Below are positions 1 through 11,597 of a stretch of DNA of 64,000 nt, piece by piece. Each line of letters begins with the position of its first letter. The first letter of the stretch is position 1. The DNA lies in NCBI GenBank assembly GCA_009823505.1, contig VZQC01000392.1, positions 2,264,292 through 2,328,291 on the forward strand, given 5' to 3'. The position numbers and the translations under genes are program-made. The notes beneath the pieces were generated by a model. It had not been told where the DNA came from. It searched no databases and worked only from the letters and a program-made list of their open reading frames with translations. The stretch is from Rhizomys pruinosus. Its lineage: Eukaryota; Chordata; Mammalia; Rodentia; Spalacidae.

Positions 1-1248
1 GCTTAGATCTTGCTAGTCCAAACAAGTACCATAACCAGGCACGAGGGCCAGGAAGGAAGGAGGCCATAGAAAACCCTTGGGCATACTTATCCTCTTTAAA
101 ACAAAATGTGCACACCTATAAATCATGTGCACATATGTATGCGAGGACACAGATGCAGGACACAGGTGCCTGGTCCTCACTCTGCCCTGGTGGCTACCTG
201 GCTTCTGGAGGCTAAGGGCTGTGAAATGGTACCTGAAGCCCATTTCTCTTCAGTGTGCTTTCAACTACTGAGTGGTTAAGGGCCTTTCTGCATCACACAA
301 TACACTCAGGACTCTTCCCATACAGAGCTAGATATCTCGGGAAGCTATGCCCATAACTGAGTTTCTGAGTGGATCTTGGCAGAGACAGTCTGGAAGCAAG
401 GATGAGGCATGTGTAGTGAAACTCAGTTCCTAACTCTGCATACTGGGTCAAGGTCTCAAAAGAGTTCTCTGCTGCCAGATCACTGTTGCAAGTTCTCTGA
501 GGGATGGGACCTGGAGAGATCTATCTGTGAGCCTCTCTGCTGTGCCTTGCCTAGATCCTTCTGGGACTTTCTGCCAGCTCATCTGCATGGGCAGATAGAT
601 CTAAGGCCGACTAAGAGTAAGGCTCTCATGGCCCTGTAACTCAGACTGCCAGTCAATGGCTTCCTCACAGATGCTTTATTGGACCAGGCCTGTGGGCCAC
701 AGAGCTATCCTGCTCAGTACAAAAGCATCTGGGCCAAGTGTCCAGAACTGTTCCTTTATTACCTTGCCATACTCTGTTTCCCAGAGCTATCTCACTGTCC
801 AGCTCCAACAGGCTTCAAAGATCAGGGATGTTCTGTTGGGCTACCTGATGAGGGCAAGTCTAGACATGCTTCCTCGTGGCACCCAGACACTCTGTAGAGC
901 CACAAGAAAATAAAAATAAAATACCACTCTCCTGACACTCATTGAGCTAAGAGACTTTAGGCATTTTGTGAGTCCCGCAGGCCAAGTAACCACTCTGTCC
1001 ATTCAACCCAGTGGGCATTGTTCTGCTTGGTACCAGGACTGTGCCTAAAAGAGGCTGTGATCTCCCTCTTCCCATTTCTTGGGGATTGTCTCTGAGGAAG
1101 CAAGTCACCATGAAGCAGTCTGAACTAGCCATTTGAGGCCACATGGAAAGATGGCCAGCCAGCAGGTGCCAGCCACATCATTGCAGAAGCCTCCTACAGC
1201 AAGACATTGTAAAAAGGAACTTGGCTGACAGTTAAAAACAAAGCTCCT
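1..1248. other. Unannotated sequence, no gene recognised
   Basis: I see no repeat family, splice-bounded exon or RNA gene here that I can defend. Short open frames exist on both strands but are unremarkable. Probably intergenic or intronic. Confidence 0.5.
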
Positions 1249-1412
1249 GGGGCTGGAGAGATGGCTCAGTGGTCAAGAGCGCCAACTGCTCTTGCAGAGG
1301 ACCCGGGTTTGATTTGCAGCACCCACATGGCGGCTAAGAACTGTCTTTAACTCCAGTTCTAGGGGAATCTGACACTCTCTTCTGACCTCCGCAGCATTGC
1401 ACAACACAGGTG
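1249..1412 (+). mobile_element. B3-like SINE, 3'-truncated (short subfamily)
   Basis: It begins with the tRNA-like head ggggctggagagatggct and has the B-box-like segment gacccgggtttgatt, then the body with a single ccagttctaggggaat block. It stops at the body end, without the A-rich tail, exactly where L1 3'UTR sequence begins. Non-autonomous Pol III retroposon mobilised by L1. Confidence 0.85.
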
Positions 1413-3343
1413 CTTGGACAAAAGCTCAAGCAGCCTTGTATAAGAAATACTAAGAAGCACTCCTATAAGATAAATACTGTGGTTAGACACAATGTCATGA
1501 TAAACTAGTTTTTTTCCCCCTCATTCTTTTGATTTTGTGCATACAAACCCTCCACCAATATACCAAAACTGCCTAAGTCTGAAAATAAATGGTAGCTTAA
1601 TTCTAGAACCTGTTAAGGGATTCACAGTTGTTTTCAGATCAGGAGGAACATAACATTAGCATTGCTTAGTTTGCCTTACAACTAGGTACTTGGTGCTAGC
1701 ATCCACAGATGAGGGATACCATTCGTCGTTTGTTTTTCTGAGACTGTGATACTTAACATAATATCTTCTAGTTCCATCCATTTACTTGCAAACTTCATGA
1801 TGTCATCTTTCTTTACTGCTACATAGAACTCCATTGTGTAGATATAGCACATTTTCTCCATCCATGCATCAGTTGAGGGGCACTTGGGTTGGTTCCAGCT
1901 CTTTGCTATTGTGAAGAGAGCTGCAATAAATATGGCTACCATGCATCTCTGTGGTAGGATGTCTTGTGGGTATATACCCAGGAGTGGTATGGCTGGGTCA
2001 GGTGGCAAGCTCATTTTGAGTCTCTTAAGGGTCCTCCACACTGCTTTCCACAGGGGTTGCATGAGTTTGCATTCCCACCAGCAGTGGATGAGTGTTTCCC
2101 TTTCCCCACAACCTCTCCAGCATTTGGTATCATTTGTTTTCTTGATCCTAGACAGTTTTAGCGGAATGAAATAATATCTTAAAGTTGTTTTAATCTGCAT
2201 TTCCTTAATTATTAGCAATGTTGAACACTTTTTAAGATGTTTCTCAGCCATCTCTAATTCCTCACTTGTGAAGTCTCTGTTCAGCTCTTTACTCCATCTT
2301 TTGAGTGAGTCATTTGTTTTCTTTCTTGTTTTTTGAGTAGTTTATATATTCTGGAAATTAATACTTTGTCAGATGTATCAGCAGTGAAGGTTTCCTCCCA
2401 CTCTGTGGGTTTTCTCTTCACTTCCTTGATTGCTTCTTTTACTGTACAGAAGCTTTTGAGTTTAATGAGGTCCCATTTGTCAATTGTCGTCCTTATTTCC
2501 TGTGTAGCTGCTGTCTGATTTAGAAAATCTTTTCCTATACCTATGTCTTTTAGGTTGCTGCCAACTTTTTCTTCTATCACCTTCAGAGTTTTGGGTTTCA
2601 CATTGAGGTCCATGATCCATTTGGAGTTAATTTTTATAAGGGCAAGAGGTAGGGGTTTAACTTTATTTTTCTATAAGTGGTGATCTAATTTTGACAACAC
2701 CATTTGCTGAAGATGCTGTCTTTCCTCCATTGTGTCTTCTTGGCCCCCTTGTCAAATATGAGGTGGCTGAAATTGTATGTGCTCAAGTTTGGATCTTCAA
2801 TTTTGTTCCTTTGGTCTACAGGTCTGTTTTTGTGCCAATACCAAGCTGTTTTTTATAACTATAGCCCTGTAGTATAGTTTGAAGTCTGGTATAGAGATCC
2901 CCTTGTATTGCTCTTTTTGCTCAGGGTTGCTTTGACTATTCAGGGTCTTTTGTTTTTCCATATGAATTTAAGGATTTTTTTTTTCCCCAAGCCTGTGAAG
3001 AAACTCTTGGGGATTTTAATTGGGATTGCACTGAATCTGTATATTAATTGGGGTAGAATTGACATTTTTACTATATTAATTTTTTCCAATCCATGAACAT
3101 GGGAGGTCTTTCCATCTTCTAATGTCTTCAATTTCCTTCTTCAGGGTTTTAAAAGTCAGTTGTAATTCTGATGGGTTTCCCCTTGTATGTAACTTGTTGT
3201 TTTCCTCTTGTGGCTTTCAGAATTTTGTCTTTGTTTTGGGCATCTAGCGTTTTAACTATGCTATGGCGTGGGGAGTTTCTTTTCTGATCTTGTCTATTTG
3301 GAGCTCTATGTGTGTCTTGTATTTGCATGGGTTTGTCTTTTTT

Positions 3344-3558
3344 AAAATTTTATTTATTTTATTATTATGCATATGGATGTACTGTCTGCATGCAGGTTTA
3401 TGCACCTGTGTCGTGCATTGCCTTGGAGGTCAGAAGAGGGTGTCAGATTCCCCTGGAACTGGAGTTAAAGATGGTTCTCAGCCGCCATGTGGGTGCTGGG
3501 GATCGAACCCGGGTCCTCTGCAAGAGCAGTCGGCACTCTTAACCATCTCTCCAGCCCC
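3344..3558 (-). mobile_element. B3-like SINE in L1, with TSD
   Basis: Minus-strand copy ending in the complement of the ggggctggagag head at 3558. It is flanked by the 13-bp direct repeat gtttgtctttttt (3331-3343 and 3562-3574), showing insertion into the older L1. It is the short form with one copy of the central block. Confidence 0.88.
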
Positions 3559-3846
3559 CTGGTTTGTCTTTTTTTAGTTTGGGAAAATTTTCATCTATTA
3601 TTCTGTTGAAGATCTGATCAATACCATTCTCTTGGGATTCTTCTCCTTCCTCTATTCCTATGATGCGGAGGTTTGATCTTTTCATAGTGTCCCACATTTC
3701 CTGGTTATTCCACTTTTGTGTATTTTTAAATTTTTCATAATCTTTACTTTAGCTTTTTAGTTGTTCTGTGTTATCTTCCATGCCTGATATTCTTTTTTCT
3801 GCTTCCTCTATTCTACTTCTGAGGCTTTTTCCCATCCTTTCCTCTT

Positions 3847-4104
3847 TTTTTAATATTTATTTATTTATTTATTTATTCATTTATTTATTTATTTGAATGT
3901 ATTGTCTGCATGTAGGTTTGCACCCGTGTTGTGCAATGCCGCGGAGGTCAGAAGAGTGCATCGGATTCCCCTGGAACTGGAGTTCTCCTGGAATTGGAGT
4001 TACGGATGGTTCTCAGCTGCCATGTGGGTGCTGGGGATCGAACCCGGGTCCTCTGTAAGAGCAGTCGGCACTCTTAACCGCTAGGCCATCTCTCCAGCCC
4101 CCCT
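3847..4104 (-). mobile_element. B3-like SINE in L1, long form, with TSD
   Basis: Minus-strand copy with an ATTT-repeat tail at its left. It is flanked by atcctttcctctt at 3834-3846 and 4105-4117. It contains the duplicated central block (ccagttccaggaga followed by ccagttccagggga on the sense strand), marking the long subfamily. Confidence 0.88.
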
Positions 4105-4884
4105 ATCCTTTCCTCTTGATTGGATGAGTGTTTGATTTCCTTTTTCATTTCATCTTGTGATTTCTTTAGTATTTCTACTTCCTTTTGTAGCTTCTCAATT
4201 TCTTCCTGTAGCTCCGTCCTTTGCTGGTTAGTTTCTTTTTTTATTTCAGCATGGGATCTTCTCAGTGTCTCCACTTCCTTCGGAGTTTGACATTCTCTCT
4301 CTCTAGGTCCTTCTTGAGTTTCTCATTCTCTCTCCTTAGTTCTCTGGCTTGTTCTTTATATTCTTTGATTTCTTTGAATACGTCTGCAATTGTTCTTCTA
4401 AGATCTATGTCCTGGGTTACTTCTAGGGAGATCGCATTCTAGGATTCTTCTATAGGGTTGGTAGAGCTTGGTGTGGAATTATTCTGCGTTTTTCCCATGT
4501 TCTTTCATTGTGCTTTTGGCATATGGGTTTTTGTTTGTATTGTGATGTGAACCTTAAATGTTTCTTCACTGTGTTGAAGGCTTGCTTTGCTTGCTTCCTT
4601 CAGATGCCTTCGTTGTTTTCTCCTTGTTTATGGAGTGTTGGCTTGTCTAGGTTTCAGGCTTTCAATTATGTTTATATATTGAAAGTCTAACTTACTCTTC
4701 CCTTTCTGATCTGAAGGTTCTCCAAAAACTGGGTAGATAACAACCCAGTCGATACCCTGCTGAGCACTGTGCTCACTCTGCTTCCTGCGAGCCAGTTCCT
4801 CTAGGTTGTTTATAGGGCTTGGTCACTATTGTGGTCCGTCTTGGACACTCCCTCTGCAATTCCAGTTTAGGGGGGGAGGGAAGC

Positions 4885-5098
4885 CTTGCTTCAGGTAGTC
4901 TGGCAAAATCCCCCGATGTAAGCTCTGAGCACAGTGGCAACAGGCAGTCCCACCTTTTATACTGGCTAGCAAGGCACCTCCGCCCCCACAACCACACAAG
5001 AGAGTGATTCAATTATCCAACAATCCACCTGGCTGAAGCCCCCAGCCCTACCTGGATTTCAGGTGGTCCGGCAAGATCCCCCAACGTAAGCTCTGAGC
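4885..5098 (-). repeat. Possible L1 5'UTR monomer-like repeat
   Basis: Two similar blocks about 170 bp apart, aatcccccgatgtaagctct near 4907 and gatcccccaacgtaagctct near 5077, lie at the 5' edge of the decayed L1. Rodent L1 promoters are often built from tandem monomers, so this may be a remnant of such a promoter. Only about one full unit plus a partial one is visible. Confidence 0.4.
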
Positions 5099-5113
5099 TG
5101 AAAGCATATTTTT

Positions 5114-5360
5114 TGGTTAAAATTTTTTTTATTTATTTATTTTTTATGTGTATGAATGTACTGTCTGCATGTAGGTTTGCACCCGTGTCGTGCAATGCTG
5201 CAGAGGTCAGAAGAGGGCATTGGATTCCCCTGGAACTGGAGTTCTCCTGGAATTGGAGTTACAGACGGCTCTCAGCCACCATGTGGGTGCTGGGGATCGA
5301 ACCCGGGTCCTCTGCAAGAGCATTCGGCACTCTTAACCGCTAGGCCATCTCTCCAATCCC
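5114..5360 (-). mobile_element. B3-like SINE, long form
   Basis: Minus-strand B3-like copy with the duplicated central block and an intact tRNA-like head. It is flanked by related copies of tgaaagcatattttt (5099-5113) and tgaaaacgtattttt (5361-5375), shared with the neighbouring B3. Confidence 0.88.
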
Positions 5361-5375
5361 TGAAAACGTATTTTT

Positions 5376-5627
5376 ATTATTTTTATTTTTTTTAATTTTA
5401 TTTATTTTTGTATGTGTATGAATGTACTGTCTGCATGAGGGTTTGTGCACCCATGTCGTGCAATGCCACGGAGGTCAGAAGAGGGTCTCAGATGCCCCTG
5501 GAACTGGAGTTGTCCTGGAATCGGAGTTACAGACGGTTCTTAGCCGCCATGTGGGTGCTGGGGATGGAACCCGGGTCCTCTGCAAGAGTAGTCGGTGCTC
5601 TTAACCACTAGGCTATCTCTCCAGCCC
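5376..5627 (-). mobile_element. B3-like SINE, long form, tandem neighbour
   Basis: Second minus-strand B3-like copy immediately beside the previous one. Its right flank gaaagcatattttt (5628-5641) repeats the same target sequence seen at 5099 and 5361. Two insertions have used the same site or its duplicate. Confidence 0.88.
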
Positions 5628-5641
5628 GAAAGCATATTTTT

Positions 5642-7586
5642 AAAATGGCACTGGAACCTTGGAGAATGTCTATGGCAACTGCTTTACAAGGCATTTTCTG
5701 CAACTGCCACAGGGTCAGCAAATGGCTACTTGCTGGACAATGCCACTAGCAGAACCACCTGTAGCACAGAACAGAGTAGAAGACCCACATGTACCGATCA
5801 GGAACGAGGGATATAGAAAGCAGGAAAGGTAGCTGGAGGCTCTATATTCCAAGCAAAGGAGGAAAGACACTGAGGAGGGAGACTGGAGCTTGGGGTGGAG
5901 GCATGAATGAGCACACATGTACCCTAGGTGACTCTTGTGCTTGTACAGACATGTGTGGATTGGTGAAATGAGACAACTAAAGGGTGGAAGAGGACAAGCA
6001 TACCCACTGATACCCCCAGAAGCTGGTCCCTCTCCACCTCTGGAGCTCCTCTTGGTGGCTGCTCTGAGTCTCAGAAGCCCCTTCTCTGGCAAGTGTCTCC
6101 AGGTTCACCAAGCTGGAGAGTTACTTCAACAGTGTGCACACCAATGGCAAGGAGAACTGATAGCAACGGCAATATAGTACAAATTGTATTAGCATGAATT
6201 TATCACTCATAGTCCTTGATGGATTTACTGTACCAGTAATAATGGTATTGATTAAATGAAGAAATTGTATTGCCTCTTAAAGTGATATTCATCATTATAA
6301 TTTAATTAGGTTGTGGGAATTAGGGTTTTGCTCTTCTAAACACTAAGTACTCTCATTTTGTACCTTGCAAAGACATGAAACCAATCACCATTACATGAGC
6401 GTGCAGTTAAACAGTAAGTTCACTGGCAGAGTCACCATGTTGCCAGACAGCTGTTATCCCAGAACCTATAGAAGTAGGACAAGCACAGCTGATGAGCAAC
6501 AGAGATAAAGTCACCATTGCCTGGAAGAACATCAGGATGAAGGAGCAGCCTTACTAACTGGAGAACAGCCTCATGCTAACCTGGTCCTGAGTACTGGAAG
6601 CCATCAAAGAAGGACTGAAAGTCTACAGGCATAGAAAGGGAGGATGCAGCCCAGGAGGTGCCACCTCAGCTGAGACCCAAAACTGTCCAGATGTTGTAAG
6701 AGAGAAGGTGGGTGGAAGGTACCCAAGCAGGTATGGGGAAGAGAGATCGTGTTTGTGTTTTGAGAAAGAACCTGGGCAGCAATATGAAATGTGCCTGAGG
6801 GTGTGAGATGGAGACTGGGAGGTCCTGGGTGGCAGCAAGAGCCTCAGCCAGAGGACAAAGTGACCAGCACCTAGAAAAAGAGCCAGAAGCTGGCAGCCAC
6901 TCCCAGGACTCCAAGAAGAGTGGGTGAGATTTTTCAATAACTGATGCAGAAAATCAAAAGGAGAAATTTTAGAAGTTCTGTGGACTGTTATGAAGTAGGT
7001 GGCCTGTGAGCTGCAGCCCATATCCACTTGCATCTCAGCAAGGATAGCCACTTCCTGCCTAGCAGTTACAACCCAGGACAAAGGCCCTACTGGTCCACAC
7101 ACCCCAGGGTAGCAAAGTAACTGGTAAAACAGCAAGAACACTTGAGAATGAGAACCCTTCCTGCAGGGACACTAAGGATGAGACACAAGAAGCAAGGATA
7201 TTCTGCTGCAAGAGTTTAGGCAAGTTTGGGTTAAAGCTTTTTTGCATGATTAAAACTCCAGATAAAAAAATAGTTTGCTAGGCACCTTCTGTCCAATGAT
7301 GCCAGGTAATCACAATCTTGTAACAGCTCCTACACAGATTAAGTTTTAGCTGGAGTGGTAAGTCTGTATTACAGGTAAAGAAACATGATTTAACTCGGTT
7401 TTGAAGACACAACTAAGCCAGCATCCTTCTAATGTCTTTGCTGTGGCCACTCGGACAGCCAACAGCTGGCCTGCTCCTGATTCTCTGCTGTTATTAAGCA
7501 GACCAAAGGAAAAGTATTTGGTCATTTTCTTTATGGATTAAACACATTTTGTTTTCTTAACAAGTAAGAGTGACATATTTTCCCTT
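5642..7586. other. Unannotated sequence
   Basis: No repeat family recognised and no exon supported. A 172-codon minus-strand open frame (6623-7141) lacks recognisable domains and convincing splice context. I treat it as chance. Confidence 0.45.
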
Positions 7587-7603
7587 ATAAAGAGCCATGG
7601 CTC

Positions 7604-7857
7604 AGGGCTGGAGGGATGGCCTAGCGGTTAAGAGCGACGACCGCTCTTGCAGAGGACCCGGGTTCGATCCCCAGCACCCACATGGCGGCTGAGAACCGTC
7701 TGTGACTCCGGTTCCAGGAGAACTCCAGTTCCAGGGGAATCCGAGACCGTCTTCTGACCTCCGCGGCATCGCACGACACGGTTGCGCAGACTGGCATGCA
7801 GACAATAATGTCTACAACAAAAATAAAGTACACATAAATAAATATTAAAAAAAATAA
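7604..7857 (+). mobile_element. B3-like SINE, young long form
   Basis: Complete plus-strand copy, CpG-rich with the head, the B-box region gacccgggttcgatccc and an A/T-rich tail. The left repeat tataaagagc (about 7586-7595) is matched after the tail at 7858, with a few bases between the left repeat and the head. It has the duplicated central block. Retained CpGs suggest a recent insertion. Confidence 0.88.
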
Positions 7858-8109
7858 TATAAAGAGCTCATTGGCCAATAATGGACTATGGAATGAAAAG
7901 TCAAATAGCCTTGGTGGGGAATGGGGGAATCAAAACATGGCTTTGTAAAAATAACCGGGTCCTGCAGGTACAGCCGTAGTCAGCAAAGGTAGGGAAGCTC
8001 TAGGAGTGCCATCACCTACCCTGAAGGGGGTCTCAGGATCTCAAATGACCACACGCGCTCTTTGTAAAATAGTAGCGCTTGTTGTCAGTTTTGTCTCCAT
8101 GAACTTTTT

Positions 8110-8215
8110 TAAAAAGTTTTTTGCTTTTGTTTTGGAGAAAGGATCTCTTGATATGCCGTTCCTCAAACTTACTGATGTAGCACAGATGCCTTGAACTTCG
8201 GGATTTTCTGCCTCT
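8110..8215 (-). mobile_element. Degenerate B1-like SINE
   Basis: Weak resemblance to reversed B1: ttttggagaaaggatctctt, then a stretch resembling the ccttgaactt region. Heavily diverged. Confidence 0.35.
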
Positions 8216-8359
8216 ACATATCTTTTTTTTCTACAGCCCGTAGGTCCCCGCACCTTATGCCCCCCACCCAGCCAGAGACTCAAGTATCTACCAAACATGC
8301 TTTACATGCGTCCTTCTCAGTCTTCTAAATTCTCTCATGGTGGAAGGTGATGTTTAAAA

Positions 8360-8618
8360 AGACAGAAGTTCACTGTTTCAGTCAGTTCTTTTGAATGCAG
8401 TCCCTTTCTGTTGTTGTTTTATTGTTTTCTTTTTTTTTTATATGTGCATCCCCCTACTTGGACAAAAGCTCAAAGGGCGCTGTACAAGGAATACTTACAA
8501 TGGTAATTGGCACAGCATCCACAGATGAGGATCCTTTCGTCGTTTGTTTTACTGGGACTGTGTAACTTCCTATGCAGCAGATGTCTTCTAACTCCAGCCA
8601 GTTCTCTGCAAAAGCTGG
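8360..8618 (-). mobile_element. 5'-truncated L1 3' end
   Basis: It matches the 3'UTR and last codons of the full-length L1 at 46.1-46.6 kb, including cttggacaaaagctcaa and the end-of-ORF2 segment gcatccacagatgagg. Heavily 5'-truncated and diverged. Confidence 0.8.
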
Positions 8619-8699
8619 TGCGTCAGGTGGTGCCTTTGGGAGACCTCCGATCCTGCCGTACAATCTGAGTGCTAAGATAGAAAGTGTGCACCTCCACAG

Positions 8700-8775
8700 C
8701 ACCAGCTGGTTTAGTGATGCTGGGGGCCAAACATGACTTCCTCGCATGCTAGGCGAGCACTCCACCACTAATAGA
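8700..8775 (-). mobile_element. Possible ID-type SINE fragment
   Basis: The complement of a tRNA-like segment is visible: catgctaggcgagcactcca is typical of an inverted ID/ID_B1 head. Too short and diverged for a firm family. Confidence 0.4.
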
Positions 8776-8874
8776 GGCAGCCTGTTCGTACCTGTCCCCC
8801 CAACCTTGATGCTTTACCCTGAAGCTATAGGCCAGCCTCAATCCTAATTGTGAGGTGAATTGAACCATGGGAAA

Positions 8875-8980
8875 TACTTGCTTTTGTTGCTTGTGAGACA
8901 GGGTCTCAGCCTGTATGCCCAGCTGCCCAGAACTCACTACTGAAACAGGCTGGCCTAGAAATCACAAAATCCAAGTCCCT
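8875..8980 (-). mobile_element. B1 SINE fragment
   Basis: Inverted B1 features: gagacagggtctcagcc followed by aggctggcctagaa. Diverged and incomplete. Confidence 0.5.
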
Positions 8981-9010
8981 CGGTTTAGGAATAAGGAAAA
9001 GAGGAAATAG

Positions 9011-9047
<37 letters not shown>
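9011..9047 (+). repeat. Poly(A) tract, 37 bp
   Basis: An uninterrupted run of 37 A. It may be the tail of a retroposon whose body is not recognisable. Confidence 0.9.
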
Positions 9048-9049
<2 letters not shown>

Positions 9050-9072
9050 TTTTTCAGCACTTCAGCATCTTT

Positions 9073-9243
9073 ATTTTTTTTTTTTTTTGTGTGGTCTTTT
9101 CGAGACAAGGGGCTCCTGTAACTGGCGGGCGCGTCCTAGAACTAAGCTTCTGTAGACCAGGCTGAGCCCTTGAACTCACAAAGATCCGCCTGCCTCTGCC
9201 TCCCAAGTGCTAGGATTAAAGGCGTGCGCCACCATGTCTGGCC
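9073..9243 (-). mobile_element. B1 SINE, near full length
   Basis: Inverted B1: T-rich tail, cgagacaagg, ccttgaactcacaaagatcc, gcctcccaagtgctagg and the inverted head ccaccatgtctggcc. Flanking tttcagca copies near 9058 and 9246 may be a TSD. Confidence 0.9.
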
Positions 9244-9497
9244 GGCTTTCAGCATTCTAATGCTTCATATGGAATTAAAGCTTGTACAAACATTTTAAGT
9301 GCTTATTAAATATGTGGGGCTTTCCCTGCCTGTTTTTTGGTCATGTCCAGAGGACTCTAATGATCCCAATATCAGGAATGTACTCTGTATTGCCAGAGTG
9401 AAGACCAGAGAGACAGAAACAGAAGAGATACACAGAGAGATACCCAGAAACACAGAGATAGAGCTCAAGAGACAGAGTGAGTCAACAGCCCTATTCT

Positions 9498-9746
9498 TCT
9501 TTTTTTTTTTAATTTTATTTATTTCTGTATGAGTATGAATGTACTGTCTGCATGTAGGTTTGTGCACCCGTGTCGTGCAATGCCGTGGAGGTCAGAAGAG
9601 GGTGTCGGATTCCCCTGGAACTGGAGTTCTCCTGGAATTGGAGTTACAAACGGTTTTCATCTGCCATGTGGGTGCTGGGGATCAAACCCGGGTCCTCTGC
9701 AAGAGCAGTCGGCGCTCTTAACCGCTAGGCTATCACTCCAGCCCCC
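9498..9746 (-). mobile_element. B3-like SINE with 16-bp TSD, long form
   Basis: Complete minus-strand copy bounded by a perfect 16-bp duplication tcaacagccctattct (9482-9497 and 9747-9762). Contains the duplicated central block. Confidence 0.93.
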
Positions 9747-9762
9747 TCAACAGCCCTATTCT

Positions 9763-10370
9763 AAGGAACAGAGAGTAGAGGGGTTCAGTCCCCAACTCCT
9801 ATGACAGAGGTGATACACGAGAGGATGCCATCTTTCTCCTCAGGACTGTCCTCTTGGAAGAACTGTCCACCCTTGGGCCATATACATCCAGGCATACTAG
9901 AAAGGCATGGGGGATCAGGCTATGTGAGGAGGACTCTGTCCTTGTCTGGTGCTCACATCACAGATCTGGTTTGTCTGAGCAGTGGGTACTTGGCAGACCT
10001 TGATTCTGTTCTTCATAATTTATGATGGTCCATTGGAGCTGAGATCTTTATCACTGAAGGGGATGATCAACCACATTGTTTCCACTGTGGCTCGTGGCTC
10101 AAGAGGCACCTAACATCAGACTGGACAAAGGGCTTTAGGACCAGGCAGAGCTCATGATCTGCCTACACATCTGAGCTGTCGTGTAAATCATCTTATCCTC
10201 AACCCCAGATCCACTGGATTGTCACTTTTTAGTTGATAACCCCTCTCCTAGACACTGCCTGCTGGGTGGCTTTCATTTCAGCTGTCCAAAAGAAGGCTGG
10301 GTATCCTGGTATTGGAAGTACACAGCTCAGGTTTTAATCCTGCTTTAGCTACAAAACATTTGGGTTCATT
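9763..10370. other. Unannotated sequence
   Basis: Nothing recognisable on either strand beyond short chance frames. Confidence 0.45.
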
Positions 10371-10460
10371 TTCCTTTTCTCTGAACTCACTCTGTAGGCC
10401 AGGCTGGCCTTGAACTCACAAAGATCTGCCTGCCTCTGCCTCCCAAGTGCTAGGATTAAA
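10371..10460 (-). mobile_element. B1 SINE fragment
   Basis: Inverted B1 body: ccaggctggccttgaactca through gcctcccaagtgctagg. Its inverted 5' head is missing and the fragment abuts the B3 insertion site. Confidence 0.8.
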
Positions 10461-10485
10461 AGTATTTTTAAAAATACAAATGAAA

Positions 10486-10739
10486 GGGGCTGGAGAGATG
10501 GCCTAGCGGTCAAGTGCGCCGACCGCTCTTACAGAGGACCCGGGTTCGATCCCCAGCACCCACATGGTGGCCGAGAACCGTCCGAAACTCCAGTTCCAGG
10601 AGAACTCCAGTTCCAGGGGAATCCGACACCCTCTTCTGACCTCCGCGGCATTGCACAACACGGGTGCACAAACCTGCATGCAGACAGTACATTCATACAC
10701 ATACAGAAATAAATAAAATAAAAAAAAAAGAATTTGAAA
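10486..10739 (+). mobile_element. B3-like SINE with 15-bp TSD, young long form
   Basis: Complete plus-strand copy bounded by aaaatacaaatgaaa at 10471-10485 and 10740-10754. CpG sites in the head and body are largely retained, and the central block is duplicated. Confidence 0.93.
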
Positions 10740-11307
10740 AAAATACAAATGAAAATGAAAGGAACTTTCCTTCTATAACTGAAAGAATAAAAGAAATCTG
10801 AGAAGAGGAGGAAAAAGGGTTGCCAGAAATCCTAATGGCAGCCAGAATGGCTAACAAACCAGTCCTGGGCAGGCAGGGACCAAATTAAGCAATAAATTCA
10901 AGGTCTAAACAATGAATAATCCCAGTGTATGGTCAATTTTGGAGAATGTTCCGTGAGGTGCTGAGTAGAAAGTATATTCTCTGGTGTTTGGGTGAAATAT
11001 TCAGTAGATGTCTGTGAGGTCCATTTGTTGTATTGTATTGTTCAGTTCCAATGTCTGTTTTTTTGTCCAGTTGATCTATCCAAGGGGCTCAGTGGGGTAC
11101 TGAAGTTCCCCACTATTAGTATGTTGGGATTAATGTGTGTCTTGAGGACCTGCATAATTGTATTTATATAGTTCGGTACACCTGAGTTTGGTGCCTAAAT
11201 ATTTAGGATTGTGATGTCTTCATAGTTAACTGTTCCTCTGATAAGGATGTAGTGGCCCACTTTGTCTCTTGTGTTTAACTTTACTCTGAAGTCTATTTTG
11301 TCTGATA

Positions 11308-11559
11308 TTAAAATAGCAACTCCTGCTTGCTTTTTGGTACCATTTGTTTGGAATATTTTTTTTTCCATCCTTTCACTTTGAGTTGGTGTCTATCATTGAG
11401 AGTGAGATGGGTTTCTTGTAGGCAGCATATAGATGGATTCTGTTTCCTAATCCATTCTCCCAGTCTATGTCTTTTGATTGGGGAGTTTAGACCATTAATG
11501 TTCAAGGTTATTATTGAGAAATGTGTGTTGCTTCCTGTCACCTTAATTTTTGTTTGCAT
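11308..11559 (-). pseudogene. L1 ORF2 endonuclease N-terminus (fragment)
   Basis: An 83-codon minus-strand frame reads [19 protein letters not shown] and CCLQETHL, the N-terminal apurinic/apyrimidinic-type endonuclease motifs of L1 ORF2, including the catalytic Asn and Glu positions. The frame then breaks. A remnant inside the inverted segment of the surrounding L1, not a functional gene. Confidence 0.85.
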
Positions 11560-11597
11560 TCTTGATCTAGGTTTGTATTTACTCTGTTATATTTTTG

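Larger units (their letters stand above)
1413..5098 (-). mobile_element. L1 LINE, internally deleted, with 5'UTR
   Basis: Read on the minus strand, this L1 runs from the 5'UTR (about 5098-4500) through an ORF1 remnant (4480-3155) to the ORF2 C-terminal part (about 3150-1682) and a 3'UTR (to 1413). At about 3150 the sequence jumps from ORF1 RNA-binding-domain sequence directly into the late ORF2 region, so the endonuclease and most of the reverse transcriptase are missing. The ORF2 tail still reads [18 protein letters not shown], the conserved Cys-rich motif, but the frame is broken in several places. Two B3 SINEs interrupt the ORF1 region. A decayed, non-functional copy. Confidence 0.85.

Noticed and set aside
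7604..7857. tRNA-like genes at B3 heads
   Set aside because: The heads retain A/B-box-like sequence but are SINE 5' ends followed by SINE bodies and A-rich tails. They do not fold as complete tRNAs.
9529..9804. Recurrent small peptides reading MYCLHVGLCTRVVQC and similar
   Set aside because: They occur at every inverted B3 copy and are translations of the SINE, not genes.
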